Of a DNA stretch of 64,000 nucleotides, positions 56,116 through 64,000 are shown piece by piece. Every line of letters starts with the position of its first letter. Position 1 is the stretch's first letter. Both the position numbers and the translations under genes were made by a program. The notes under the pieces were generated by a model. The model made no database searches, had not been told where the DNA came from, and worked only from the letters and a program-made list of their open reading frames with translations. The stretch is from Nitrosomonas oligotropha. Its GTDB lineage: Bacteria; Pseudomonadota; Gammaproteobacteria; Burkholderiales; Nitrosomonadaceae. The stretch spans positions 1-64,000 of the forward strand of contig NZ_QRBZ01000021.1 of assembly GCF_009833085.1 (NCBI RefSeq), written 5' to 3'.

Positions 56116-56691
56116 CTAACGAATATTCACCCATACACCCGGTCTGATCCATTTGCCGAGCTGATCGATTTGCTCATTCGTCAGTGCAATGCAACCGTTC
56201 GTCCAATTATATTGATAGTGAATCTCTTGATCACCCCTGCCAATCCCATGTATGCCGATATGGCCGCCCAACGGGGTATTCTGAGGCGGTGTCTTACCCA
56301 TACTTTTTGCTTCCAAGATTGACAACCAAGTATCTTCATCAATCCTGTTTTCCTCCAATGCGCGTTTTGCAGTATCAAGATTCGGATAGTTAAGACCAAA
56401 AAAACGATAATAACGGCTCTTTTCATTGACCCAGCCAATCTTGAATCTACCCAGCGGCGTCTTATCGTCTTTTGTCATTTTTGACCACGTAGTGCCGAAA
56501 CGTCCAATTGCTACATTTTTAAATACCGCTTGAACAGCATCTCCGCGCATCACAGACAAAGTGTGCTCAGTGGTATCCACATCGATCCACACGCCATTAT
56601 CCGCACGCGCAGAATTGTGCATAACGCACAAGCCAGCTAATCCAATCAACAAAATTATCGAATAATGAATAAAAAAATTTCGCTTGATCAC
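56116..56691 (-). CDS. L,D-transpeptidase, YkuD domain
   Basis: 191 residues with a signal segment (YSIILLIGLAGLCVM) and a single YkuD domain. His148 in HIGIHGIGRGDQE and Cys167 in WTNGCIALTNEQID are the catalytic pair; the usual SxGCxR is replaced by TNGCIAL, a known subtype. Third member of this cell-wall group with the lpp-like gene and the upstream ErfK-type enzyme. Divergent from hypC. Confidence 0.88.
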   Translation of the reverse strand: MIKRNFFIHYSIILLIGLAGLCVMHNSARADNGVWIDVDTTEHTLSVMRGDAVQAVFKNVAIGRFGTTWSKMTKDDKTPLGRFKIGWVNEKSRYYRFFGLNYPNLDTAKRALEENRIDEDTWLSILEAKSMGKTPPQNTPLGGHIGIHGIGRGDQEIHYQYNWTNGCIALTNEQIDQLGKWIRPGVWVNIR

Positions 56692-56709
56692 TTTTTGACT
56701 ATCAATAAT

Positions 56710-56742
56710 GAGGATGATTAATTATGTCATAATTTCATCCTC
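56710..56742. promoter_or_regulatory. Composite inverted repeat, ldt/hypC gap
   Basis: GAGGATGA (56710-56717) pairs with TCATCCTC (56735-56742), and inside it AATTAT-GTC-ATAATT is a second inverted repeat with nearly the same centre. It fills much of the 73-bp gap between two divergent genes, so it could be an operator for either. Confidence 0.4.
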
Positions 56743-56764
56743 CGGAAATTCCCATTAAGCGCCC

Positions 56765-56998
56765 ATGTGCCTTGCTATTCCTGCTTGTGTCGAACAATTG
56801 ACTGCGCAAAATCATGCCATCGTAAATCTCAGCGGCGTGCGCAAAGAAATTTCACTGGCATTGGTTGAAGATATTGCTCCCGGAGATTACGTCATCGTAC
56901 ATGTTGGTTTTGCGCTACAAAAGCTCGATCCGCTGGAAGCGGAGCGCACATTGGCGATGTTCGCCGAAATATCGATGCTCGATAACAATCTTTCATGA
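56765..56998 (+). CDS. hypC: Hydrogenase maturation chaperone HypC
   Basis: 77 residues starting MCLAIPACVEQL; Cys2 carries the Fe(CN)2CO group with HypD. GDYVIVHVGFALQKLDPLEA is the family barrel segment. The stop overlaps hypD (ATGA). Confidence 0.94.
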   Translation: MCLAIPACVEQLTAQNHAIVNLSGVRKEISLALVEDIAPGDYVIVHVGFALQKLDPLEAERTLAMFAEISMLDNNLS

Positions 56999-58146
56999 TG
57001 AAGTATATCGATGAATTCCGTGCAGGCGATCTGGCACGGCAGATCGCTGCAAAAATCGCATCGGAAGCCGCCACCGGGCGCGATTACCATTTCATGGAAT
57101 TTTGCGGCGGTCATACCCATGCCATTTCGCGATTCGGCATCATCGATCTGCTGCCCGGCAATGTGCATATGATTCATGGCCCGGGTTGCCCGGTATGCGT
57201 TTTACCTATCGGCCGCGTGGAAAATGCGATTCAATTGGCACAGATACCGGGATTGATACTCTGCAGTTACGGGGATATGCTGCGCATACCCACCGCCAAT
57301 GGCATGAGTCTGTTGAAAGCGAAGGCACAGGGCGCGGATATCCGCATGGTTTACAGCAGTGCGGATGCCATAAAAATCGCCCAGGAAAATCCGCAACGGC
57401 AGGTGGTTTTCTTTGCCATCGGCTTTGAAACCACGACACCGCCCACGGCTATTGCAATTCAGCAAGCGCAGGCATTGGGTTTGAATAACTTCACGGTATT
57501 CTGCAATCACGTCCTGACACCTTCCGCCATCTCACATATTTTGCAATCGCCGGAAGTCCGTGAGTTTGGGCTGGTTCCGTTGGACGGCTTCATCGGCCCG
57601 GCGCATGTTTCCGTCGTCATCGGCAGCCAGCCGTACGAATATTTTGCCGAGGAATTTCAAAAACCGGTCGTGATAGCCGGTTTTGAACCGCTCGATGTCA
57701 TGCAGGCCATCTTGATGCTGATACACCAAATCAATGCGGGTTGCGCCAAGGTAGAAAATGAATTCACCCGCGCGGTTTCTCCGGAAGGCAACCGCAAAGC
57801 GCAATCGCTTGTCGCCGAAGTGTTTGAGCTACGCCGGACATTCGAGTGGCGCGGTTTGGGGTGGGTGCCTTACAGCGCGCTGAAAATCAAGTCATGCTAT
57901 GCAAACTTTGACGCGGAACAGCGTTTCCGCATTTCGACAGCATCCATTGCCGATAACAAAGCCTGCGAGTGCGGCGCTATCTTGCGCGGCGTTAAACGGC
58001 CGCAGGATTGCAAAATTTTTGGCACCGTCTGCACGCCCGAAAACCCGGTCGGCTCCTGCATGGTATCGTCAGAAGGCGCTTGTGCCGCTCATTACAGCTA
58101 TGGCCGTTTTCGTGAAAGCAATCGTATTACAGCGCAGGAAAATTAA
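56995..58146 (+). CDS. hypD: Hydrogenase maturation factor HypD
   Basis: 383 residues. FMEFCGGHTHAISRFGI and MIHGPGCPVCVLPIGRVE are catalytic Cys motifs; CGAILRGVKRPQDCKIFGTVCTPENPVGSC (given as separate motifs CGAIL, CKIFG, CTPE) binds the [4Fe-4S] cluster. It assembles the Fe(CN)2CO unit with HypC/HypE. TAATG overlap with hypE. Confidence 0.95.
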   Translation: MMKYIDEFRAGDLARQIAAKIASEAATGRDYHFMEFCGGHTHAISRFGIIDLLPGNVHMIHGPGCPVCVLPIGRVENAIQLAQIPGLILCSYGDMLRIPTANGMSLLKAKAQGADIRMVYSSADAIKIAQENPQRQVVFFAIGFETTTPPTAIAIQQAQALGLNNFTVFCNHVLTPSAISHILQSPEVREFGLVPLDGFIGPAHVSVVIGSQPYEYFAEEFQKPVVIAGFEPLDVMQAILMLIHQINAGCAKVENEFTRAVSPEGNRKAQSLVAEVFELRRTFEWRGLGWVPYSALKIKSCYANFDAEQRFRISTASIADNKACECGAILRGVKRPQDCKIFGTVCTPENPVGSCMVSSEGACAAHYSYGRFRESNRITAQEN

Positions 58147-59201
58147 TGTCCGCAGGTAAAGTTAAACCAGGGTATATCCGCGCACTCGACCTGAAGCATG
58201 GCTGCATCGAAATGAGTCATGGCAGCGGCGGACGAGCGATGGCGCAATTGATCCAGCAACTGTTCATTACCGCATTTGACAATGAATTCTTGCGGCAAAT
58301 GAATGATCAGGCTTGCTTCCCGAGTGTCAATGGCCGTATGGTGATGTCTACCGACAGCCATGTCGTTACCCCCTTATTTTTTCCTGGCGGGGATATCGGC
58401 AGTTTGGCCGTGCACGGCACCATCAACGACATTGCCATGTCCGGCGCCAAGCCTTGCTACCTGGCTGCCAGTTTTATTCTGGAAGAAGGTTTCCCGTTAT
58501 CCGACCTGAAACGCATTGTGGATTCCATGGCCAAGGCAGCGCAAGCTGCGCAAGTACCGATTGTCACCGGTGACACCAAAGTAGTGGAAAAAGGCAGCGG
58601 CGATGGTGTATTCATCACCACGACAGGCATTGGCATGGTGCCGGAAGGCATTCACATTTCCGGTGACAATGCCCGCCCTGGCGATAAGATATTGGTATCC
58701 GGCACACTCGGAGATCATGGCATCGCCATCATGGCGCTGCGTGAAAACCTGTCCTTCCAAACCAGTATCGAATCGGACAGCGCAGCCTTGCATGATCTGG
58801 TCGCCGCCATGATCGCAGCCACCCCCGGTATCCATGTATTGCGTGACCCTACGCGCGGCGGCTTAGCCACTGCTTTGAACGAAATAGCACAACAATCGTC
58901 GGCCGGGATAATGATCTATGAGAACGAGCTGCCGATCCAGGAGCAAGTCCAAGCCGCTTGTGAGTTCATCGGCCTGGACCCGCTGTACATTGCCAACGAA
59001 GGCAAGCTGATTGCGATCTGCGCCGCGCAAGATGCCGAGAAATTATTGCATGCAATGCATGCCCACCCATTGGGCAGGCATGCCCGCATTATTGGCGAAG
59101 TCATCGAAGACGCGCATTGCTTCGTGCAAATGCAAACCCGGTTTGGCGGCAAACGCATCGTTGACTGGTTAAGCGGCGAGCAACTGCCCCGCATCTGTTA
59201 A
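58146..59201 (+). CDS. hypE: Hydrogenase maturation factor HypE
   Basis: 351 residues. DLKHGCIEMSHGSGGRAM opens the PurM-like ATPase; the C-terminus is QLPRIC, where the last Cys receives the carbamoyl from HypF and becomes thiocyanate. HypF itself is not in the window. Confidence 0.95.
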   Translation: MSAGKVKPGYIRALDLKHGCIEMSHGSGGRAMAQLIQQLFITAFDNEFLRQMNDQACFPSVNGRMVMSTDSHVVTPLFFPGGDIGSLAVHGTINDIAMSGAKPCYLAASFILEEGFPLSDLKRIVDSMAKAAQAAQVPIVTGDTKVVEKGSGDGVFITTTGIGMVPEGIHISGDNARPGDKILVSGTLGDHGIAIMALRENLSFQTSIESDSAALHDLVAAMIAATPGIHVLRDPTRGGLATALNEIAQQSSAGIMIYENELPIQEQVQAACEFIGLDPLYIANEGKLIAICAAQDAEKLLHAMHAHPLGRHARIIGEVIEDAHCFVQMQTRFGGKRIVDWLSGEQLPRIC

Positions 59202-59211
59202 TCCTCATCAA

Positions 59212-60942
59212 TTGAAAATTCTGTTTCTCACGCACAGCTTCAATTGCCTGACGCAACGTCTGTTTGTCGAGTTAACGCAGTGCGGACATGATATATCCAT
59301 CGAATTTGATATCAACGACGCAACGAGCTGCGAAGCCGTCGCCCTGTTCCGGCCGGATCTGATTATCGCGCCCTATCTAAAACGCGCCATCCCGGAAACC
59401 ATCTGGCGCAAACATACCTGTTTTATCGTGCACCCTGGAATCATCGGAGACCGCGGCCCTGCCGCGCTCGATTGGGCGATCATGCTGGATCGGCAGGAAT
59501 GGGGCGTCACCGTATTGCAAGCCAATGCGGAAATGGATGCGGGCGATATCTGGGCTGCGGAAGTTTTTCCGATGCGGCTGACCCGGAAAAGCAGCCTGTA
59601 CCGCCACGAGGTTGTTGAAGCGGCAACCCGTGCTGTGCTCACAGCGGTAGCGCGTTTTCAATCCGGTGCTTATCAACCGGTTCCGCTGGATTATTCGCGC
59701 GCTGATGTCTATGGCCGCTTGCATTCACCCATCCGGCAAGCTGACCGCCGCATTGATTGGCAACGAGACAACACGCGCACTATTGTGAGAAAAATCCATG
59801 CCGCCGATGGATTCCCCGGTGTTCTGGATACGCTGTTGGGTGAATCTTATTATTTGTACGATGCCTGCTGCGAAGAGGATCTGACCGGCATTCCGGGAGC
59901 AATCATCGCCAAACGTCACAACGCCATCTGCCGGGCTACCGTGGATGGTGCAGTTTGGATCGGTCATTTGAAACATAAAAAAGACGCTGAGCCCACTTTC
60001 AAACTGGCCGCCACGATTGCTTTAAAAGACTATCTTGATGCCGTGCCGGAAATATCTTTCGATCCTTTCACTGCGAGATCTGGCTACACTTACCGCGATA
60101 TCTGGTTTGAGCAGAAAAATGATGTCGGTTACCTGCATTTTGATTTTTATAACGGCGCCATGGATACCGGACAGTGTGAGCGTTTGCGTAAAGCCTACTT
60201 GCAGGCCACGGCAAGCGATATCCGTGTGATTGTATTGATGGGTGGACCCGATTTCTGGAGCAATGGCATCCATCTCAATCACATCGAAAATGCCGACAGC
60301 CCCGCCGACGAATCCTGGCGCAACATTAATGCCATGAATGATCTGGTGCAGGCAATTATCACCACAGATCGGCAACTCACGATCGCAGCGTTGCAAGGTA
60401 ATGCCGGTGCCGGCGGGGTTTTTCTATCGCTGGCTGCCGATTATATTTTTGCGCGCGCCAGTGTCATGCTCAATCCACATTATAAAAGCATGGGAAATCT
60501 TTACGGCTCGGAATATTGGACTTATTTGCTGCCGCGCCGGGTCGGCGCATCGTGTGTACACGCATTGACACAGAATCGCTTGCCGGTCAGTGCGCAGAAC
60601 GCCCGGAATATCGGATTGATCGATGATTGCTTTGCTTTAAACCCGAGAGATTTCAAGAAGGAAGTGGTTCGTATTGCCGAGACGCTTGCTGCAAATCCGG
60701 ATTTCACTTCATTTTTGCAACACAAAACGCGGCAGCGCCAATTGGATGAAGAGCTAAAACCGCTACAAAACTACCGCACCGAAGAGCTCCGGCGCATGCA
60801 ACTGAATTTTTACGGCTTTGACCCCAGTTATCATGTGGCACGTTATCATTTCGTGCACAAAATCCCGCATGGCTGGACGCCACGTTATCTTGCGCGGCAT
60901 CGCCGCCTCTCAGTGCAATCCAGCTCAAAAACCAAAATATGA
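59212..60942 (+). CDS. hypX: HypX/HoxX hydrogenase maturation factor
   Basis: 576 residues. Residues about 1-260 are a formyl-THF-transferase-like domain (FIVHPGIIGDRGPAALDWAI), and about 270-560 are an enoyl-CoA-hydratase-like domain (VLMGGPDFWSNGIHLNHIEN; LQGNAGAGGVFLSLAADYIF). HypX makes the CO ligand of [NiFe] hydrogenase from formyl-THF via formyl-CoA, mainly in aerobes. TTG start 10 bp after hypE; no clear ribosome-binding site, so reading-through coupling is likely. Confidence 0.93.
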   Translation: MKILFLTHSFNCLTQRLFVELTQCGHDISIEFDINDATSCEAVALFRPDLIIAPYLKRAIPETIWRKHTCFIVHPGIIGDRGPAALDWAIMLDRQEWGVTVLQANAEMDAGDIWAAEVFPMRLTRKSSLYRHEVVEAATRAVLTAVARFQSGAYQPVPLDYSRADVYGRLHSPIRQADRRIDWQRDNTRTIVRKIHAADGFPGVLDTLLGESYYLYDACCEEDLTGIPGAIIAKRHNAICRATVDGAVWIGHLKHKKDAEPTFKLAATIALKDYLDAVPEISFDPFTARSGYTYRDIWFEQKNDVGYLHFDFYNGAMDTGQCERLRKAYLQATASDIRVIVLMGGPDFWSNGIHLNHIENADSPADESWRNINAMNDLVQAIITTDRQLTIAALQGNAGAGGVFLSLAADYIFARASVMLNPHYKSMGNLYGSEYWTYLLPRRVGASCVHALTQNRLPVSAQNARNIGLIDDCFALNPRDFKKEVVRIAETLAANPDFTSFLQHKTRQRQLDEELKPLQNYRTEELRRMQLNFYGFDPSYHVARYHFVHKIPHGWTPRYLARHRRLSVQSSSKTKI

Positions 60943-60946
60943 TTTC

Positions 60947-61390
60947 TTAACGTTGACTCGTCATTGTGTCCGGCTTGTGTGAATCGACCAGATTGGGATC
61001 AAATTCCGGCGGCTTTTCCGCAGGTGGAATCACACCGGGACACTGTTTGATGACTGCCCATTGCTGTATCGCATCATATTCACTTTTTAGCTGCGCATAT
61101 TCGGCTTCTTGTTCTTTAGTGCCGCCAAGTGCAAATAACGCTGCCCAGGAAAGCGATAAATCGGCGCCCAGTATCCATTTATCCTTGGCCGGTGTTTTAT
61201 CATCCGACTTACCCGTCAATTGACTGACTCTGGTTTGAATTCGCTCAATCTCCGCCAATAATTCGTTGCAATTGTAAGTTTGAAATTGCGCTGGCGAGAT
61301 ATAGGGCGCTTGGTGATTCCCCGATGACGCCACGCAGCCGGATAGTGTAATCGCAACAATAAAAAAAACAGCAGCAATTAATCTCTTCAT
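60947..61390 (-). CDS. Hypothetical lipoprotein
   Basis: 147 residues. Lipobox LSGC, then a short coiled coil (LLAEIERIQTRVSQLTGK), a weak hydrophobic stretch (LSLSWAALFALGG), and a helix EAEYAQLKSEYDAIQQW with a Pro-rich end. Convergent with hypX (4 bp apart). Family unknown; likely an envelope protein. Confidence 0.75.
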   Translation of the reverse strand: MKRLIAAVFFIVAITLSGCVASSGNHQAPYISPAQFQTYNCNELLAEIERIQTRVSQLTGKSDDKTPAKDKWILGADLSLSWAALFALGGTKEQEAEYAQLKSEYDAIQQWAVIKQCPGVIPPAEKPPEFDPNLVDSHKPDTMTSQR

Positions 61391-61701
61391 AACAACCACT
61401 TCCCTCGCAAGTTATTACATTGAATCTCACTTGTACACATCCATTTCCATGAATTGTACACCGATATTTGTTCTCGTAAGCTTGCATTATGGAATTGAGT
61501 ACGGCAACACATGTGTTATCGATTTATGGACAAGATGGACAAAACCAAGAAATCGAGATGGATGAAGAATAATCTGTTTCTTTGATAAATCGAGAGCCAG
61601 AAATTTCACAAACTCAGATTACCGGAAGCGTGCTTGGCAATCATTGATCTGATTTATTTGCGCCCATTGCGGGTAACACATACATTGAGCTACTTTAAAT
61701 G
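61391..61701. other. Intergenic region with TTGTACAC repeats
   Basis: TTGTACAC occurs at 61431-61438 and 61454-61461 (23 bp apart). A 27-codon frame at 61489-61572 starts ATG but has no good ribosome-binding site and I do not count it as a gene. Nothing else recognised. Confidence 0.4.
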
Positions 61702-61745
61702 CGAAAAACAAAAAAGCCACAGAGAAAATCTTATCTCTGTGGCTT
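61702..61745 (-). terminator. Terminator of the second PEP-CTERM gene
   Basis: AAGCCACAGAGA (61714-61725) and TCTCTGTGGCTT (61734-61745) form a 12-bp stem; read on the minus strand it is followed by a T-rich run (TTTTTTGTTTTT). Confidence 0.85.
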
Positions 61746-61762
61746 CTAAAATTTGTTTCTAA

Positions 61763-62641
61763 TTACACTGCGCTACGGCGGCGTGCTGAAAAACCGATCA
61801 AACCAAGACCAGCCAGTAACATTGCATAGGTTTCTGGTTCTGGAACGGCCATGATGTATTCATAGCCGAACGATGCTGATTGACCATTAGCAATCTCACC
61901 CAGGTTATATGCCAGGTTAATGGAACTGTCTGAGAAACCATAGTTACCAACCGCTTGAGCTGCAGCTAACATTGCAGCAGGATCAACCGGGCTGCAGCAG
62001 CTGAATGGATCGACATACGAAGCGATGTTAAATGCCGATGCACTGGTTGTATTAGCCAGGGTTAATGACCATCCATCCAAGCTGGTAGCTCTTACAGCAG
62101 CTGCATTTCCCAGTCCCAGAATTTCGTTTGTTGTGCCAAATCCGAAACCGGCTGGAACACCTTGGTCAGGATCGATACCAACACCCCATTGCACGCCGGT
62201 TGCATTAGCGCCGGTGTTGTTGGTCAATTGAATTTGAACAGCTACGTGTCCGCTCGTTGGAATACTGACTGTCTCAACCAGACTCCAGCCACCGCCACCG
62301 CCACCAAGATTGGTAACAACGGAAATGCTGCCACCCGCGCCAAAAGCGGTCGTTGCTAACGGATTGTTACCAGCTACTTCATCGGCAACAGCTACAGATG
62401 CGCCATTGGCATTGAGCGACCAGTTTGATGCGAATGTACCCAGATTAACAAATTCTCTGCCGTTGAAGCTTAAGCCGAGTGCGCCGGCAGGTGAGAAATA
62501 ACCTGCATCGTCAATCGTTGCGGCAGTGGTGCCGAAACCGCTGATTACGGTTGGCGCAGCTTGTGCTGCTGAAACAAACGAGCCGCATAAAGCGATTGCT
62601 ACAACTTGTGCCAGGCAATTTTTTCTCAATTCGAATTTCAT
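61763..62641 (-). CDS. PEP-CTERM sorting domain protein
   Basis: 292 residues. Signal peptide ending SFVSAAQA, a beta-rich body with Gly-rich loops (TNLGGGGGGWSLVETVSIPT) and two adjacent Cys (FSCCSP), and the PEP-CTERM tail VPEPETYAMLLAGLGLIGF, ARRR. AAGGAG precedes the ATG. The tail is almost identical to that of the gene at 7341. Cell-surface or matrix role inferred. Confidence 0.88.
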   Translation of the reverse strand: MKFELRKNCLAQVVAIALCGSFVSAAQAAPTVISGFGTTAATIDDAGYFSPAGALGLSFNGREFVNLGTFASNWSLNANGASVAVADEVAGNNPLATTAFGAGGSISVVTNLGGGGGGWSLVETVSIPTSGHVAVQIQLTNNTGANATGVQWGVGIDPDQGVPAGFGFGTTNEILGLGNAAAVRATSLDGWSLTLANTTSASAFNIASYVDPFSCCSPVDPAAMLAAAQAVGNYGFSDSSINLAYNLGEIANGQSASFGYEYIMAVPEPETYAMLLAGLGLIGFSARRRSAV

Positions 62642-62998
62642 AATTAACTCCTTAAATTTATCGGTGCAACATAAAATAGTTGTTAGAATCTTCGCTCTTC
62701 ACAACCAACTAAATCTCAAACTACCCATTAATCAATTAAACTTTGTATTGTTTCAATGCAAAATTTATTTAACGATTACAGCGTGTTCCATTATAGGTTT
62801 GAATTTTTTTAAGTACATAGAACATCTTTCCCTTTTTGTTAGTACATGTGTACTGCAATTGTCACAGCGAAATATTCACTATTACGCGCTGTTTTGAATT
62901 TGTGCAGAACTCAATTTTGTTTTAGTTAACGCCGTGATAATCTTCGTTATGCAAAGCGACAACCATCCACTTTCGATGATTTATAACTATCACTGCCA
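62642..62998. other. Intergenic region between divergent genes
   Basis: 357 bp between the PEP-CTERM gene (minus) and the TraB-family gene (plus), so it should hold both promoters. AGTACA-TG-TGTACT at 62841-62854 is a perfect palindrome, related to the TTGTACAC repeats at 61.4 kb. No sigma-54 promoter is visible for the PEP-CTERM gene. Confidence 0.4.
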
Positions 62999-64000
62999 AT
63001 GACCACACTAGAAGAACAAACTACCGCGTCAACCGCTAAAAGTGACACGCAAAACGAACCGATCAAGATTATCAAAACCGGCAACGGCAGCATTACATTA
63101 CTGGGCACCGCACATGTTTCAAAAGCCAGTGCGGATAAGGTTCAAGAGCTGATCGCCACCGGACAATACGACGCAGTGGCGGTTGAGCTATGCCCAAGCC
63201 GGCATAAAGCCATCGTGAATCCGGACGCGATGGCTAAAATGGATTTATTCCAGGTCATCAAAAACGGTCAAGCGAGCATGGTCGCGGCCAGTCTCGCATT
63301 AGGCGCTTTTCAGCAGCGCATGGCGGAGCAATTCGGAATAGAACCGGGGGCGGAGATGCGTGTCGCCATCAAGGATGCTCAAGCGGCGCAATTACCGGTG
63401 TTGCTCATTGACCGCGAAATCGGCACGACTATGAAACGGATCTATCACAGCGTGCCTTGGTGGAAACGCATCAATATTTTTGCCGGTTTGATCGCCAGCG
63501 TTATCAGCCAGGAAAAATTCAGCGCAGCGGAAATCGAAAAATTGAAGGAAGGCGATGTACTAGAAAGTTCTTTCTCGCAATTCGCGGAAGATGAAAAAGA
63601 TTTATTCCGCCCGCTCATCAGCGAACGGGATGAATACATGGCCGCGCGGCTCATCAAAGAATGCCGGGAAAACAATTACCGGCACATTTTAGCCGTGGTC
63701 GGCGCCGGTCATTTGAATGGCATGGCGCAGCAGTTTGCAGAACACCCCATGGACAATCCGGACGAGCGCATTGCGCAACTGGATAACATTCCGCCACCAT
63801 CGCCGTGGCTCAAGCTCATCCCCTGGCTGATTGTGGTATTCGTTTTGGCCGGTTTCGTTTTCGGCTTTATGCAAAGCCCGGATATCGGCATCAGCATGGT
63901 CATGGACTGGGTGCTGATAACCGGTGGATTGTCCGCGGTGGGGACGGCCATTGCTTTTGCGCATCCGCTGTCCATCCTCAGCGCTTTCCTGGCGGCTCCG
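62999..64000 (+). CDS. TraB/PrgY family membrane protein, 3' end outside window
   Basis: The first 334 residues are visible; the frame stays open to the right edge. ITLLGTAHVSKASADKVQEL opens the TraB/GumN (Tiki-like) domain; YDAVAVELCPSRHKAI and HILAVVGAGHLNGMA add the conserved Glu and GxGH. It ends in membrane helices (WLKLIPWLIVVFVLAGFVF; DWVLITGGLSAVGTAIAF). Family members are suspected metalloproteases or pheromone-shutdown proteins. Start ATG at 62999. Confidence 0.88.
   Translation, partial: MTTLEEQTTASTAKSDTQNEPIKIIKTGNGSITLLGTAHVSKASADKVQELIATGQYDAVAVELCPSRHKAIVNPDAMAKMDLFQVIKNGQASMVAASLALGAFQQRMAEQFGIEPGAEMRVAIKDAQAAQLPVLLIDREIGTTMKRIYHSVPWWKRINIFAGLIASVISQEKFSAAEIEKLKEGDVLESSFSQFAEDEKDLFRPLISERDEYMAARLIKECRENNYRHILAVVGAGHLNGMAQQFAEHPMDNPDERIAQLDNIPPPSPWLKLIPWLIVVFVLAGFVFGFMQSPDIGISMVMDWVLITGGLSAVGTAIAFAHPLSILSAFLAAP

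Noticed and set aside
61489-61572. 27-codon open frame MELSTATHVLS...
   Set aside because: Too short, no clear ribosome-binding site or homologue; could be a decayed fragment.
62700-62790. Possible sigma-54 promoter upstream of the second PEP-CTERM gene
   Set aside because: TGGAAC is present on the minus strand but the matching GC at -12 is missing.

Overview
The window is a chromosomal stretch of a Gram-negative betaproteobacterium, most likely a Nitrosomonas-type (Nitrosomonadaceae) bacterium. That assignment is an inference from overall gene style: fatty-acid cluster order, PEP-CTERM proteins, Burkholderia-type porin, protoglobin, a MauG-like cytochrome and uvrA/MFS/ssb order. No diagnostic ammonia-oxidation gene lies in the window. 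Base composition is moderate, and I saw no insertion sequence, CRISPR array, rRNA or tRNA. Both ends cut a gene.

Left part (1-16 kb): an exported protein on the minus strand sits behind a clear cyclic-di-GMP-I (GEMM) riboswitch and a hairpin that masks its ribosome-binding site. Then come the magnesium channel mgtE, a small ribbon-helix-helix-like protein with three evenly spaced operators, a flavin reductase, a VF530/S4 gene pair, rlmKL, a mazEF-type toxin-antitoxin pair, a PEP-CTERM protein, and a four-gene heavy-metal RND efflux operon on the minus strand (CzcI-like, czcC, czcB, czcA).

Core block (15-28 kb): maf, yceD-rpmF-plsX-fabH-fabD-fabG-acpP-fabF-mltG, the classic membrane-lipid cluster, followed by a large three-domain glycosyltransferase fusion, a DUF4019 protein, a ZIP metal transporter, pgeF and a secreted ankyrin-repeat protein.

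Middle (29-46 kb): an overlapping glycerol-phosphate operon (GDPD, glpD-like, FGGY kinase); a protoglobin behind an inverted repeat; a glycosyltransferase; a di-heme MauG-like cytochrome; a P-type ATPase; a probable persulfide/sulfide locus (BigR/SqrR-type ArsR regulator, two YeeE/YedE half-transporters, persulfide dioxygenase, and a periplasmic DUF442-like phosphatase nearby); an unusual protein joining two HPD-less J domains, a zinc ribbon and a c-di-GMP-binding PilZ domain; and an iron group (hemP under a 41-bp Fur-type palindrome, a heme-type bacterioferritin, a DUF2325 protein).

Right part (46-64 kb): ssb, an MFS transporter, uvrA, glycerate kinase, two unrecognised genes, a porin, a cell-wall group (two L,D-transpeptidases around an Lpp-like lipoprotein ending in lysine), the [NiFe]-hydrogenase maturation genes hypCDE plus hypX, a lipoprotein, a second PEP-CTERM protein and a truncated TraB-family gene. 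The links most worth testing are the two c-di-GMP receivers (riboswitch and J/PilZ fusion), the Lpp/L,D-transpeptidase group, and the palindromic operators with no known regulator.
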